NCBI GenBank assembly: GCA_040383485.1
Contig: JBEIDK010000051.1
Location: 1-19,762, forward strand
DNA from: JBEIDK01 sp040383485
GTDB taxonomy: Bacteria; Bacteroidota; Bacteroidia; UBA4408
Length of the DNA: 19,762 nucleotides
Reading direction: 5' to 3'
Under the pieces are notes generated by a model that searched no databases, was not told the origin of the DNA, and saw only the letters and a program-made list of their open reading frames with translations. The translations under genes and the position numbers were made by a program. Shown piece by piece: positions 6,947 through 15,850 of this stretch (position 1 is its first letter; each line of letters starts with the position of its first letter).

Positions 6947-8872
6947 ATGAATATTAAAAAATTACAAATTTTTAAAACCAGCATTTTTTTATTTTTATGT
7001 TTAACTGCTTTGGATTCAGAAGCACAATTGTTTCAAAAGCAGTTTGGTACAGGTTCTTTAGAAGAGCCAAATTTTGGTATTAATACCTATTATTATCCTT
7101 TCAATGGCACACTAACTTACGTTCAGGGTCAGGCAATGGTTGGAAGTGGTTGCGGATATAGCCATACAGATATTGTTAAAACTCAAATTGACGGCATTCC
7201 TTTTTTTTCAAAGATTTATCACATAAAAGATAAAAACGATAGTTCCAATCAAGAACTACCTACATTAGCAAAATGTGTTTCTGAAAGTGAAATAGACGCA
7301 AGTTTAGCTATTGTAGGTACAGATTTTGATAATATTAATTTTCATCCGAATGGCAATGGAATGAAGAAGCCATATTTTATTAATATAGCGGGTGATAATG
7401 GTAATTTTCTTTTTGGCAAGACATATAATACACAGCCTTCGTCTATAAATCCTTTGGCATTCTTATTTGATAATGCAAATTTTATAGTTGACCAAATAAT
7501 AACTTCCAAACTAAATATATATGGCTATTATTATGTTTGCGGTAAAATAAATTCTCCGAATTATTCAAATGGAATGTGTTGGCGTCCGTTTCTAACTTGT
7601 TTAGACCCTGCTGGTAAAGTTGTATGGTCAAAAGTCTATACTAATATTAGATTGGAAACAATAATAAGTGCAACAAATAATATTGATTCAAAACTAAGCA
7701 TAGCAGAAAGTATTAACTCAATTGCTTTATGTGGTACAATTTATCAAGAAAAGCAAGCATTTATAATTATTGTAGACCCATTTAGTGGAATTGCTAATAA
7801 TATTAATAATAGTAGTAATTTGCTTCTGTTTAATAATCAAAATTGGAGTAATATTTCGTTTAATAGTATAAAGGCAACACACACATTAAATAATATAAAC
7901 CCTGGATTTGTGTTAACTGGATTTACAAATGAAAGTGGGAATAGAAATCTTTTATCATTGTCAATTAATAATACCTTAACAAATATAAATTGGAGTTTCT
8001 TTTATGACAATCTTGATATAAATGGCCTACCCACTAATAGTGATAACCTGGGTTTATCTGTTTGTGAGCGTTTTAACAGTGTGAATAATAGCTTTGAATA
8101 TTACTTTGGGGGAATTGTAGTCAGTGGCAGTTACCCTAACGGTACTCCTTGCTCTATTGACTATTTACAAGTTTTCAAAACTGATGTATTTGGACATAAT
8201 GTATCACAGTTCTTTTACGAAAGTAACTTTAGAAATGTGTTAGTTGGAGTTGATAAATTTGATGGTACTAATGGGAACCAAGGAATCTCCTTATTTTCTA
8301 CTCATAAAAATGGTGCAATAGGGAAAGACGACTTTTATATGTTAAAATCAAATTTTAATGGATTAACTTCTTTATCAGTTAGCACATTACCAGCATCGAA
8401 CAATACAGATTGTTTTCAAGATATCGTGAATTTTGGAAATAATAATAATACATCTCTTCAATTTGAAATGTCTTATACAGAATCTCTTGATATGTATTTA
8501 CAAGAGGAACATGAGTTAGACATTATTTATGATGAAAACATGAGAAGAAAGAATATGTGTGAAAGCGATAACATAGATAAAGTTGGCGAATACAATCCGT
8601 ATCAGACTCAAGCAAAAAAAGTACAAAATCAAGGTGATGAAATTGTAGATAAATATTTGATAGAAGTTCCTTTAAATGGTAGCAATCAATTAACAGTTAA
8701 TGTTTATAGCCTACAAGGGAAGTTAGTGTTACAAAAACAATTAAATAATATTAGTCAATTAAACATTAATGATTTAAACTCTGTCGGTATTACAAGTGGC
8801 ACATACATAATTGAAATAAAAAGTGACAATACAATAGTGCACAAAAAGATTTCAATAAATAATAATCACTAA
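6947..8872 (+). CDS. T9SS type A sorting domain-containing protein of unknown function
   Basis: A 641-residue secreted protein. The frame opens at a TTG (6896), but ATG at 6947 is preceded by an A-rich stretch and gives a clean signal peptide (MNIKKLQIFKTSIFLFLCL, cleavage near SEAQ, about residue 27). The body is Asn/Ser/Gly-rich, with recurring strands such as YYVCGKI, IALCGTIY, FVLTGFTN and YFGGIVVSG. Each is followed 20-40 residues later by aromatic-rich strands, as in beta-propeller-like surface proteins. The last 75 residues (LTVNVYSLQGKLVL ... SGTYIIEIKSDN ... KKISI) form a type A T9SS sorting domain, so the protein should cross the outer membrane and be anchored or released. No enzymatic motif is seen. 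The next surface-protein gene follows after 74 bases in the same direction, so the two may be co-transcribed. Confidence 0.88.
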   Translation: MNIKKLQIFKTSIFLFLCLTALDSEAQLFQKQFGTGSLEEPNFGINTYYYPFNGTLTYVQGQAMVGSGCGYSHTDIVKTQIDGIPFFSKIYHIKDKNDSSNQELPTLAKCVSESEIDASLAIVGTDFDNINFHPNGNGMKKPYFINIAGDNGNFLFGKTYNTQPSSINPLAFLFDNANFIVDQIITSKLNIYGYYYVCGKINSPNYSNGMCWRPFLTCLDPAGKVVWSKVYTNIRLETIISATNNIDSKLSIAESINSIALCGTIYQEKQAFIIIVDPFSGIANNINNSSNLLLFNNQNWSNISFNSIKATHTLNNINPGFVLTGFTNESGNRNLLSLSINNTLTNINWSFFYDNLDINGLPTNSDNLGLSVCERFNSVNNSFEYYFGGIVVSGSYPNGTPCSIDYLQVFKTDVFGHNVSQFFYESNFRNVLVGVDKFDGTNGNQGISLFSTHKNGAIGKDDFYMLKSNFNGLTSLSVSTLPASNNTDCFQDIVNFGNNNNTSLQFEMSYTESLDMYLQEEHELDIIYDENMRRKNMCESDNIDKVGEYNPYQTQAKKVQNQGDEIVDKYLIEVPLNGSNQLTVNVYSLQGKLVLQKQLNNISQLNINDLNSVGITSGTYIIEIKSDNTIVHKKISINNNH

Positions 8873-8946
8873 TATTCAATAATTTTATTAAATATTAAAT
8901 AACTAATCATAATTATTCAAACATATTATTCTAAAATTAACATAAC

Positions 8947-11900
8947 ATGAACTTAAGTAGTTTACTAAAATTGACTTTCATTTTAATTTTTATTCTGTTT
9001 TCAAACAAAATAAACGCTCAATTTACTCCAGATAATTCAGCCCCTTTTAATTCGCCAAGTTTCCTAATAAATAATATTTTATTGGGTAGTGGTGTAACTG
9101 CAACCAATATTGTTTACCAAGGTCAACCTGTTCAAATAGGTTATTTTACGGGTGGGATGAACGGTGCAACTACTGGAGGAGTTAATATGGGCATTGATAG
9201 TGGTATAGTGCTGTCTACTGGTGATATTTATGATTTAGCACAACCTGCAAATCCAATTAACAATGCTTCTACTCAAACCCAAACATTGCAAAACTTCCCA
9301 TTCGATGCAGATATTACACAGTTAATGCAAGATAGTATTTTTACTCAAAATGGTGTCTTTCCTAGTAATGTAAATGATGTGAATGATGCCGCTATAATAG
9401 AGTTTGACTTCGTACCATTAGGTGATACAGTTAAATTCGATTATATGTTTGGTTCAGAAGAATACCCTGAATTTGTTTGTAGCTTCAACGATGGATTTGG
9501 AATGTTTTTAAGTGGACCAGGTATTACAGGACCCTACACCAATAATGCAGCTAATATAGCATTAGTTCCATATACTAATCCTCCAGTAGCGGTTTCTTGC
9601 TATAATGTAAATAGTACTACAGGTACTTGTGGCTGGGCCAATAATAATGACTCTTTATTTATTTTAAATGCTAACGGTAGCGACTTTGCCCTAGATGGTT
9701 TCACAAAAGTTTTTACCGCTCAATCTCCTGTTCAATGTGGAAGTACATACCACCTTAAAATTGCAATTGCAGACGCAAATGACCATATCTACGATACCGG
9801 AGTATTTTTAAAGGCTAGAAGTTTGGTTTCAAATCAAGTTGGCTTTATTCCAACTTCTTCATCAGGTATAGTTGGTGATAGTTCGTTGGTTGAAGGTTGT
9901 ACTGCTGGAGCATTAACATTCTCTAGGCCAGGTGCAATTACTGATACATTAGTTGTTTATTGTACAGTAAATTCTCCTACAGCTCCCATTCCAAGCCCAT
10001 GGGGTACTGCAGTAGAAGGCCAAGACTTTAATTTTATACCAGACTCGATAGTATTTTTGCCAGGTGTTGCTCAAATATCTATTCCTGTAACTGCATTCCA
10101 AGATGGTATTGCTGAAGGTACAGAGGGTATTGCAATTTCATTACAATTTCAAAGCGGCTGTGGTGGTTTAACCCAATTTACCCGTTACATGTATATTATT
10201 AACCCTTTACCTGTGCAGGCAGTCGTAAATAATGTTTCTGTTTGTCCGGGAGATTCGGCAACTATTATTGCAATTCCATTAAATGGTTATCCTCCGTTTA
10301 CCTATCTCTGGTCAACTGGTGATACAACAAGTTCAATTAGTATATTGCCAACACTTGATTCAGTAGCTGTTTCAGTAACTATTGCTTCAACATGTACTGG
10401 TACTGCTGACATTGACAGTGCAATGGTTTATTTAATTCCGTTCAATCCTATTTCAATTAATACTTCATATCCTAATAGTCAGACTGTTGAGAATTGTGGG
10501 GATACAATTTTTGTAGAGTTTGAATTGGATAACCCTTCAACTATTCCTCTTTCTTTAAGTGTAAACATTGGTCCTACTTTTGGTGCTGCAACAAATGGTA
10601 CTGATTATCATACTACTGGTAATGCTCCTTTTCCGAGTACCATTAATTTTAATGTAGGAGATAGTTTAGTAATTGTACCATTAATAATTACTCCCGACAA
10701 TATTCCGGAATTTAGCGAAAGTGTAAGCATAGGGATTAATCAGATAAGCCAATGTAGTGGTGCAACTCCTTCTCTTTTTATAAGTATTGTAGACTTTGAT
10801 AGTGTTACTGTATTTGTTACCAACCCTTCTCCAGTCTGTCCTGGTGTTTTAACTGACTTATTTGCAAATGCATTTGGAACAAATTCTTCAACTTCAGGGT
10901 TTGGGTTTTCTTGGTCAGGAGGGAATACAAGTACCACGGATTTTGCAACATATTCTTGGATAACAGATGGACCAGTAACAGTAACAGTTTATGATACTGT
11001 TTGCGCGGTACCTTATTCTGTAAGTTCTACCTTAAATATTCAAGTTTCGCAACCACTTGTAGTAAATAATATTACAGCATCAACAGATACTGTTGTATGT
11101 GCTGGTGACCCTGTTAACTTAACTGTTACAGCTACTGGATTGGCTCCACTTAACTACACTTGGTTAGGTTCTGCGAGTACTGTTTCAACGGCAACGGTTA
11201 ATCCTACAGCAACACAAAACTATTCAGTAAATGTAACGGACCAATGTAACACTACAGGGATTAATAGAAGCATTAATATTGTTGTTCCTATTTATGCTCC
11301 ACTTATTGCAACTTCAACACCTGACACAACGGTAGACTGTCCTGGTACAAATATTACATTACAAGCTTCTGTAACTGGAGGTGCACCAAATCAAGTATAT
11401 TTATGGGAAGGAACAAGTAATAATACTTTAGATTTTAATATAATACCAAGCGATACCAATGGAGTATTTGTTAAGTTTATTGTAACTGATGTTTGCAATA
11501 ATACTGACACTGCAAGAACGAGGGTTAGGCTTCAAACTTATAGAAGTATAGTATTAACAGCAGGTAATGATACTGCGGCTTGCCCAGATGCAAGAATGCC
11601 AATATATGCCAATGTTAGCCGTCAAAATTACAATAATGGTGGTTTTGCTTACAATTGGACAAGCAATAGTACAAATCCAATTTCAGGATCAGATTCAATT
11701 GATACTTACACAACTATTTCAGATAACCTAATTGACACAATTCTTTATGTAATTACTGTAACAGATATTTGTAATGTGAGTAAATCGGATACAATGAAGG
11801 TTGCAAGAAAACCAACATGTAATCCTAAAACATTTAATGTGTTTACACCTGGTAGCGGTGATGCTGCCAATGCAAGGTTTATTATTGATGCGGTTGAAGA

Positions 11901-12096
11901 ATATCCAGGTACATCAGTTTTAATTTATAACCGATGGGGTAAAAAAGTATTTGAATCGGCCGATTATAAAAATAAAGATGGATGGGATGCCGCTGATGTT
12001 GATTCAGGAACTTATTATTACATAGTAACTTATCAAGATCCTCCAGGAAGAAAAGCACCTGAGCCAATGACTGGTTATGTGCAAGTAATCAAATAA
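8947..12096 (+). CDS. Choice-of-anchor L domain protein with T9SS type B (CHU_C) sorting domain
   Basis: A 1049-residue surface protein, probably an adhesin or structural exoprotein. It has a signal peptide at 1-24 (cleavage after INA, before QF). Residues of about 33-295 form a choice-of-anchor L domain, recognised by FDYMFGSEEYPEFVCSFNDG and the Gly-rich strands around it. About 305-425 resembles a Calx-beta-like segment (VEGQDFNFIPDSIVF, DGIAEGTEGIAI). It is followed by Ig/PKD-like modules, each with a Pro-Cys or Cys-Pro-Gly start and a YLW/YTW/YNW strand, and a second Calx-beta-like module (about 500-610). The last 90 residues (FNVFTPGSGD, LIYNRWGKKVFES, WDAADVDSGTYYYIVTY) form the gliding-associated CHU_C domain, a type B T9SS signal. 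ATG at 8947 gives the signal peptide. A strong terminator follows at once. Confidence 0.92.
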   Translation: MNLSSLLKLTFILIFILFSNKINAQFTPDNSAPFNSPSFLINNILLGSGVTATNIVYQGQPVQIGYFTGGMNGATTGGVNMGIDSGIVLSTGDIYDLAQPANPINNASTQTQTLQNFPFDADITQLMQDSIFTQNGVFPSNVNDVNDAAIIEFDFVPLGDTVKFDYMFGSEEYPEFVCSFNDGFGMFLSGPGITGPYTNNAANIALVPYTNPPVAVSCYNVNSTTGTCGWANNNDSLFILNANGSDFALDGFTKVFTAQSPVQCGSTYHLKIAIADANDHIYDTGVFLKARSLVSNQVGFIPTSSSGIVGDSSLVEGCTAGALTFSRPGAITDTLVVYCTVNSPTAPIPSPWGTAVEGQDFNFIPDSIVFLPGVAQISIPVTAFQDGIAEGTEGIAISLQFQSGCGGLTQFTRYMYIINPLPVQAVVNNVSVCPGDSATIIAIPLNGYPPFTYLWSTGDTTSSISILPTLDSVAVSVTIASTCTGTADIDSAMVYLIPFNPISINTSYPNSQTVENCGDTIFVEFELDNPSTIPLSLSVNIGPTFGAATNGTDYHTTGNAPFPSTINFNVGDSLVIVPLIITPDNIPEFSESVSIGINQISQCSGATPSLFISIVDFDSVTVFVTNPSPVCPGVLTDLFANAFGTNSSTSGFGFSWSGGNTSTTDFATYSWITDGPVTVTVYDTVCAVPYSVSSTLNIQVSQPLVVNNITASTDTVVCAGDPVNLTVTATGLAPLNYTWLGSASTVSTATVNPTATQNYSVNVTDQCNTTGINRSINIVVPIYAPLIATSTPDTTVDCPGTNITLQASVTGGAPNQVYLWEGTSNNTLDFNIIPSDTNGVFVKFIVTDVCNNTDTARTRVRLQTYRSIVLTAGNDTAACPDARMPIYANVSRQNYNNGGFAYNWTSNSTNPISGSDSIDTYTTISDNLIDTILYVITVTDICNVSKSDTMKVARKPTCNPKTFNVFTPGSGDAANARFIIDAVEEYPGTSVLIYNRWGKKVFESADYKNKDGWDAADVDSGTYYYIVTYQDPPGRKAPEPMTGYVQVIK

Positions 12097-12135
12097 AAAA
12101 AAGCGGTTGTTTAGAATTTAGACAACCGCTTTTTT
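12097..12135. terminator. Bidirectional intrinsic terminator
   Basis: A perfect 14-bp stem (AAAAAAGCGGTTGT at 12097-12110, ACAACCGCTTTTTT at 12122-12135) encloses an 11-base loop. The A-run on one side and the T-run on the other make it work in both directions. It directly follows the stop codon at 12094-12096 and lies 15 bases beyond the stop of the convergent reductase gene, so it separates the two transcripts. Confidence 0.9.
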
Positions 12136-12150
12136 ATTGCCTTTTATAAT

Positions 12151-12897
12151 TTAATAAACATGCTGCCCTCCATTAATGCTCATATTAGCTCCGGTAATAA
12201 AACTGGCTCCTTCGCTAGCTAAAAAACTAACTAAGTAAGCAACTTCATGCGTGCCTCCTAAACGGCCCATTGGAATTTGTGCAACAATTTGTTCTCTAAT
12301 TTTTTCGGGCACTGCCATCACCATATCGGTACCAATATAACCGGGCGAAACCGTATTTACAGTTACTCCTGACTTTGCAACCTCCATGGCTAACGTTTTT
12401 GTAAAGCCGTGCATTCCTGCTTTTGCAGCACTATAGTTTGCTTGCCCAAATTGCCCACGTTGCCCATTTACTGATGATATATTAATAATACGTCCGAACT
12501 TTCTTTCAATCATACCATTAATAACGTGACGGGTACAATTAAATACGCTGTTTAGATTTGAATTGATTACAGCATTCCAATCTTCCAAGCTCATCTTAGC
12601 AAACCTACCGTCACGGGTTATACCAGCATTATTAACTAAAGTATCTATGGTACCTATTTCTGTTTCAATTTTTTCAATCATTTTACCACAGCTTTCAAAA
12701 TCACAAACATCTGCCTCGTAAATATCTATTTGGTAACCTTCGGAAAGTAAGATTTTCTGCCACTCTTCTGCCTTAGTTTTATTTCTATAATTACCAATGA
12801 CATGGTACCCGTCATCATACAATTTTTTACACATTGCAGTACCTAAGCCACCTGTAGCACCTGTTACCAAAACAATTCTTTTGTTAGCTGAATCCAT
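12151..12897 (-). CDS. phbB: Acetoacetyl-CoA reductase (PhbB-like short-chain dehydrogenase)
   Basis: A 248-residue cytoplasmic SDR enzyme predicted to reduce acetoacetyl-CoA to (R)-3-hydroxybutyryl-CoA with NADPH, the second step of polyhydroxybutyrate synthesis. It has the cofactor loop TGATGGLG (about 12-19), NNAG (89-92), and the catalytic Ser 141/142, Tyr 155 and Lys 159 in the SSVNGQRGQFGQANYSAAKAG region. SSVNGQ-GQFGQ-NYS-AKAG-HGFT, VNTVSPGYI-TDMV and the C-terminal NGGQH are characteristic of PhbB rather than FabG, though a FabG-like 3-oxoacyl reductase role remains possible. No thiolase or polymer synthase gene lies in the window. It starts with ATG at 12897, 106 bases downstream of the flippase-like gene, and converges on the surface-protein gene across a shared terminator. 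Confidence 0.88.
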   Translation of the reverse strand: MDSANKRIVLVTGATGGLGTAMCKKLYDDGYHVIGNYRNKTKAEEWQKILLSEGYQIDIYEADVCDFESCGKMIEKIETEIGTIDTLVNNAGITRDGRFAKMSLEDWNAVINSNLNSVFNCTRHVINGMIERKFGRIINISSVNGQRGQFGQANYSAAKAGMHGFTKTLAMEVAKSGVTVNTVSPGYIGTDMVMAVPEKIREQIVAQIPMGRLGGTHEVAYLVSFLASEGASFITGANMSINGGQHVY

Positions 12898-13003
12898 TTT
12901 AAATATATTATTGGGTTAATAATTAAATAAGTAAAGTAATAAGTAAATAATTTTCAATTTCTAAATGTAAAACTGTTTAAAATTAAAAACAACTAAAGTC
13001 TAC

Positions 13004-14005
13004 TTATTCTTTATTTGTGATGGGCAGTAAAACCATGCTCAATAACCCAAACAAAATATTTTGTAATGCTTGAGCACTCCAAATAATCCAACCAAATGCT
13101 AAGCCCGAAACTTTATCGACACCATACAATAATAATACTTGCATTACTAATAATGGGTATGCTCCTATTCCGCCTTGAGTGGCAACCACCGCAAAGGTTG
13201 CAAAGGCAATTATTGCAACTGATGCCCCAAAACCTACATGAGCTATTTGCGGCATACAAAAAGTACTTACATAGGTTACAAGAATGTAGCAAAACCAAAT
13301 TAAAATAGAATGCATTAAGAATAGCCAAGGTTTTTCGAGTTTTTTTATAGATATTAAACCTTCTATAAAACCATTTAGAACCCCGTTAATTTTACTTATA
13401 AATTGTAGGTTCTTTATTTTATTTCGATTTAAAAATATTATAAGTGTAATTGAGATAAAAATTACAACCAACGAAAGAAGCAACAACTTATTATCAAGAA
13501 ATTTTGACGCCTTTGATTGTAGAGGAATGATGACGTTGTTATTCAAGAAAGAATACAAAGTAGAAAATTGCAGAAGCACAGTTAAAACAAGTAATACAAA
13601 CCAAGTTAAAGTGTCAATTATTCTTTCTGTAATTACTGTACCGAATGAGGTGGTGAATGGTATTTTTTCATACTTAGTAAGCACGGTACACCTGCTCACT
13701 TCACCCAATCTTGGAAATGCTAAGTTGGCTAAATAACCAATCATGACAGCATAAAAACTATTAGAGAGTTTAGGGTTATAATTCATGGGTTGTAGTAGCA
13801 TTTTCCATCGGGCAGCACGCAACAAATGACTTATGCCTGATATTATAAAACCTAATCCAATCCACCAGTAATTAGCATTTATAAAAGATTGTTTTACATC
13901 ATTAATTTCTTTAGTAGTAAGGCCACTAAATGCATAATAAACCAAAAATAAACCAAGGCCAAGAAAGAATGTAAATTGAAGTACTGATTTTAGCTTTTTA
14001 TTCAT
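13004..14005 (-). CDS. UPF0104 / lysylphosphatidylglycerol synthase TM-region family membrane protein (flippase-like)
   Basis: A 333-residue inner-membrane protein with about eight hydrophobic segments and no soluble enzymatic domain. Family hallmarks are HLLRAARWKMLL in the second hydrophobic region, the loop AFPRLGEVSRCTVL (about residues 98-111), and the Gly-rich FAVVATQGGIGAYP near the C-terminus. This family is related to the membrane half of MprF (lysyl-PG flippase) and is usually annotated flippase-like or UPF0104. Its substrate here is unknown, though transfer of a lipid or lipid-linked compound across the inner membrane is the usual suggestion. The frame can be extended one codon to TTG (14008), but the adjacent ATG at 14005 is the natural start. 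It lies upstream of phbB on the same strand, but the 106-base gap leaves co-transcription open. Confidence 0.87.
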   Translation of the reverse strand: MNKKLKSVLQFTFFLGLGLFLVYYAFSGLTTKEINDVKQSFINANYWWIGLGFIISGISHLLRAARWKMLLQPMNYNPKLSNSFYAVMIGYLANLAFPRLGEVSRCTVLTKYEKIPFTTSFGTVITERIIDTLTWFVLLVLTVLLQFSTLYSFLNNNVIIPLQSKASKFLDNKLLLLSLVVIFISITLIIFLNRNKIKNLQFISKINGVLNGFIEGLISIKKLEKPWLFLMHSILIWFCYILVTYVSTFCMPQIAHVGFGASVAIIAFATFAVVATQGGIGAYPLLVMQVLLLYGVDKVSGLAFGWIIWSAQALQNILFGLLSMVLLPITNKE

Positions 14006-14125
14006 CAATGAAGATTTTCGCGAATCTAGTATTTATTTTAGTAAAAAATAAAATCATAAAACCTTCGATATTAATAACAATAGAGCATAATAATTACTAT
14101 ACTGCTGTATTAATCAAATATTAAT

Positions 14126-15850
14126 TTAAAACTTGTAATTCAATCCTATATTGCTTCCAGCGTTATAATATTTTTGTTGAAATTTATTATCCTTCTTTAA
14201 CACGCTATTAATATTAGCTCTAAAACTTGGCTCAATATAAATACCAAACCTTTTATTAATATTATAAGTGAATGATAATCTTAGAATATAATTGTAAAGA
14301 AGTCTATTATAACTTTCAGGTTTTATTTCCGTAATAGTTGACAAATCGTTAGTTATGTAATATGTATTTTGAGAAGTAAGAACCCCAAGTCCTATTCCTG
14401 TTTTTATTGCCACACTCAATTTATTGTATTGCATTTGATAGCCAACTAAAATTGGAACCTCTAAATAGGTGATAGTATTTTTTCCAACCAAATTAGTTTG
14501 ATTTTTATCAGTGACTAAAACTCTTTTTGTACTAGTCCTTATTTTTTGTACCGAATCAACTTTGCTAACCATATTAGAATCAACCACTGTATGTGTAACA
14601 ATATCTGTATCAACAACCAGCGAAGTGTTACTCACAGTTGCGGTGGCATAACTACCGTTATTACTATCATAGTAACTAATTGTATCTATACTAGTATGAA
14701 GTTGAGTGCTTACATGTGTAAGAGTAAAATTATGTGTAAAATGTTCCCAAACATTATTTACCGACGACTCCCAATAAGGATCATATACCTCAATATTTCT
14801 ATAAAACTTATTGTTATAGTTTCTAGTTTCAGATTGAGAATGATAGTTAATGCCAGATGTAAAACTCCATTTATTCTTTGTATAAATTAAGTCTAATCCA
14901 AATGTGGAAGTAATATTATTTTTTTCTTCTTGTTTCCTGCGGGTTGTATAATTATTATCGGGATTTTTAGCATTGAATATCCTCTTGCCTATATAATTTG
15001 CACCTCCATAAACGTTAATACTAAAATTAGTTTTTGGGCCATTATTCTTAGTATAATCTTCATGTCCCTTAGTGGCAGGTAATCCAATCAATTCAGCTTT
15101 TTTTTCTTCGGCATTTGAACTAGCTTGTTCATTAGTATTCTCAACTAAAACAGGTCTTTCATTATTATTACTATCAGGATTCAACATTAAGCTTAAACCT
15201 TTAACTGCAATAAGTTCAAAGTCATTTACTCTGCTCTTAGATAATACTAGTAAATTTTCCTCTAACTTATCATCAGAAAGACTAACATTCTTTGGTTTTA
15301 TTTGGTTGCTTTTTCTTCTCCTTTTATTATTTATGATACTATTTGTGCTTGTCGAGGATGATAATTTTTTCAATTCATTTTTTTCAAAATTAATTTGCGT
15401 ATCTACTATCTTTTCAGAGTCTATTTTTTCATTATTAGCAATTAATTTATTAATGTTTTTCTTCTCGATATTATTAATATTTCTGGTTCTATTTAATAGT
15501 AATTTTCCTTTCTTTTCATTATTCGAAATATCAGATTTAATAGCTTCAGAACTTAGCGTTTTAGTATTTTTTGGTTTTCGGTTATTGCTTATATATTTTG
15601 TATTATTTGCTACTATTTTTGGGTGTTTATTAATCGAAGCAAGGTTTGATTTGGGATTATTGTTTGAAATAAAAACTATAGCACTAACAGCTGAAACGAT
15701 AGGTAACAAAAGCCATAAAAATTTTCTATTATTCTTTTTAACAGGCATTGCATTATTAAGTCTATCCTCAAGAATAGGCCAATATTTATTAGCTTCATCA
15801 AAATTTTGATGCTCTAATTTTTGCTTAATTATTTTAATTAGGTTCATCAT
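14126..15850 (-). CDS. Putative anti-sigma / outer-membrane beta-barrel fusion protein
   Basis: A 574-residue protein coupled to the ECF sigma gene. Residues 1-43 are a short cytoplasmic-type region with a Trp-containing helix (ANKYWPILEDRLNNAM), as seen in many Bacteroidota anti-sigma-like proteins. Residues 44-62 are a single transmembrane helix (FLWLLLPIVSAVSAIVFIS). Residues of about 63-255 are extremely Asn/Lys/Ser-rich and probably disordered. From about 265 to 574, alternating amphipathic strands (INVYGGANYIG, WSFTSGINYHSQ, YLEVPILVGYQM, LSVAIKTGIGLGVL, FGIYIEPSFRANI) ending in LNYKF resemble a PorT-type outer-membrane beta-barrel domain. One chain could therefore reach from sigma factor to outer membrane. 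Two tandem ATGs (15850 and 15847) overlap the sigma TGA, so translation is coupled. The sigma-binding role is inferred from position and architecture. Confidence 0.8.
   Translation of the reverse strand: MMNLIKIIKQKLEHQNFDEANKYWPILEDRLNNAMPVKKNNRKFLWLLLPIVSAVSAIVFISNNNPKSNLASINKHPKIVANNTKYISNNRKPKNTKTLSSEAIKSDISNNEKKGKLLLNRTRNINNIEKKNINKLIANNEKIDSEKIVDTQINFEKNELKKLSSSTSTNSIINNKRRRKSNQIKPKNVSLSDDKLEENLLVLSKSRVNDFELIAVKGLSLMLNPDSNNNERPVLVENTNEQASSNAEEKKAELIGLPATKGHEDYTKNNGPKTNFSINVYGGANYIGKRIFNAKNPDNNYTTRRKQEEKNNITSTFGLDLIYTKNKWSFTSGINYHSQSETRNYNNKFYRNIEVYDPYWESSVNNVWEHFTHNFTLTHVSTQLHTSIDTISYYDSNNGSYATATVSNTSLVVDTDIVTHTVVDSNMVSKVDSVQKIRTSTKRVLVTDKNQTNLVGKNTITYLEVPILVGYQMQYNKLSVAIKTGIGLGVLTSQNTYYITNDLSTITEIKPESYNRLLYNYILRLSFTYNINKRFGIYIEPSFRANINSVLKKDNKFQQKYYNAGSNIGLNYKF

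Noticed and set aside
14017..14024. Palindrome TTCGCGAA upstream of the flippase-like gene
   Set aside because: Only 8 bp, does not extend, and has no link to a regulator; expected by chance at this scale.
15072..15809. A 245-codon open frame on the + strand, antisense to the sigma-coupled protein
   Set aside because: It lies opposite the Asn/Lys-rich linker. Reading AT-rich Asn/Lys codons backwards yields Phe/Leu/Ile-rich nonsense that mimics a membrane protein. There is no start context or family, and the opposite frame has clear domains.
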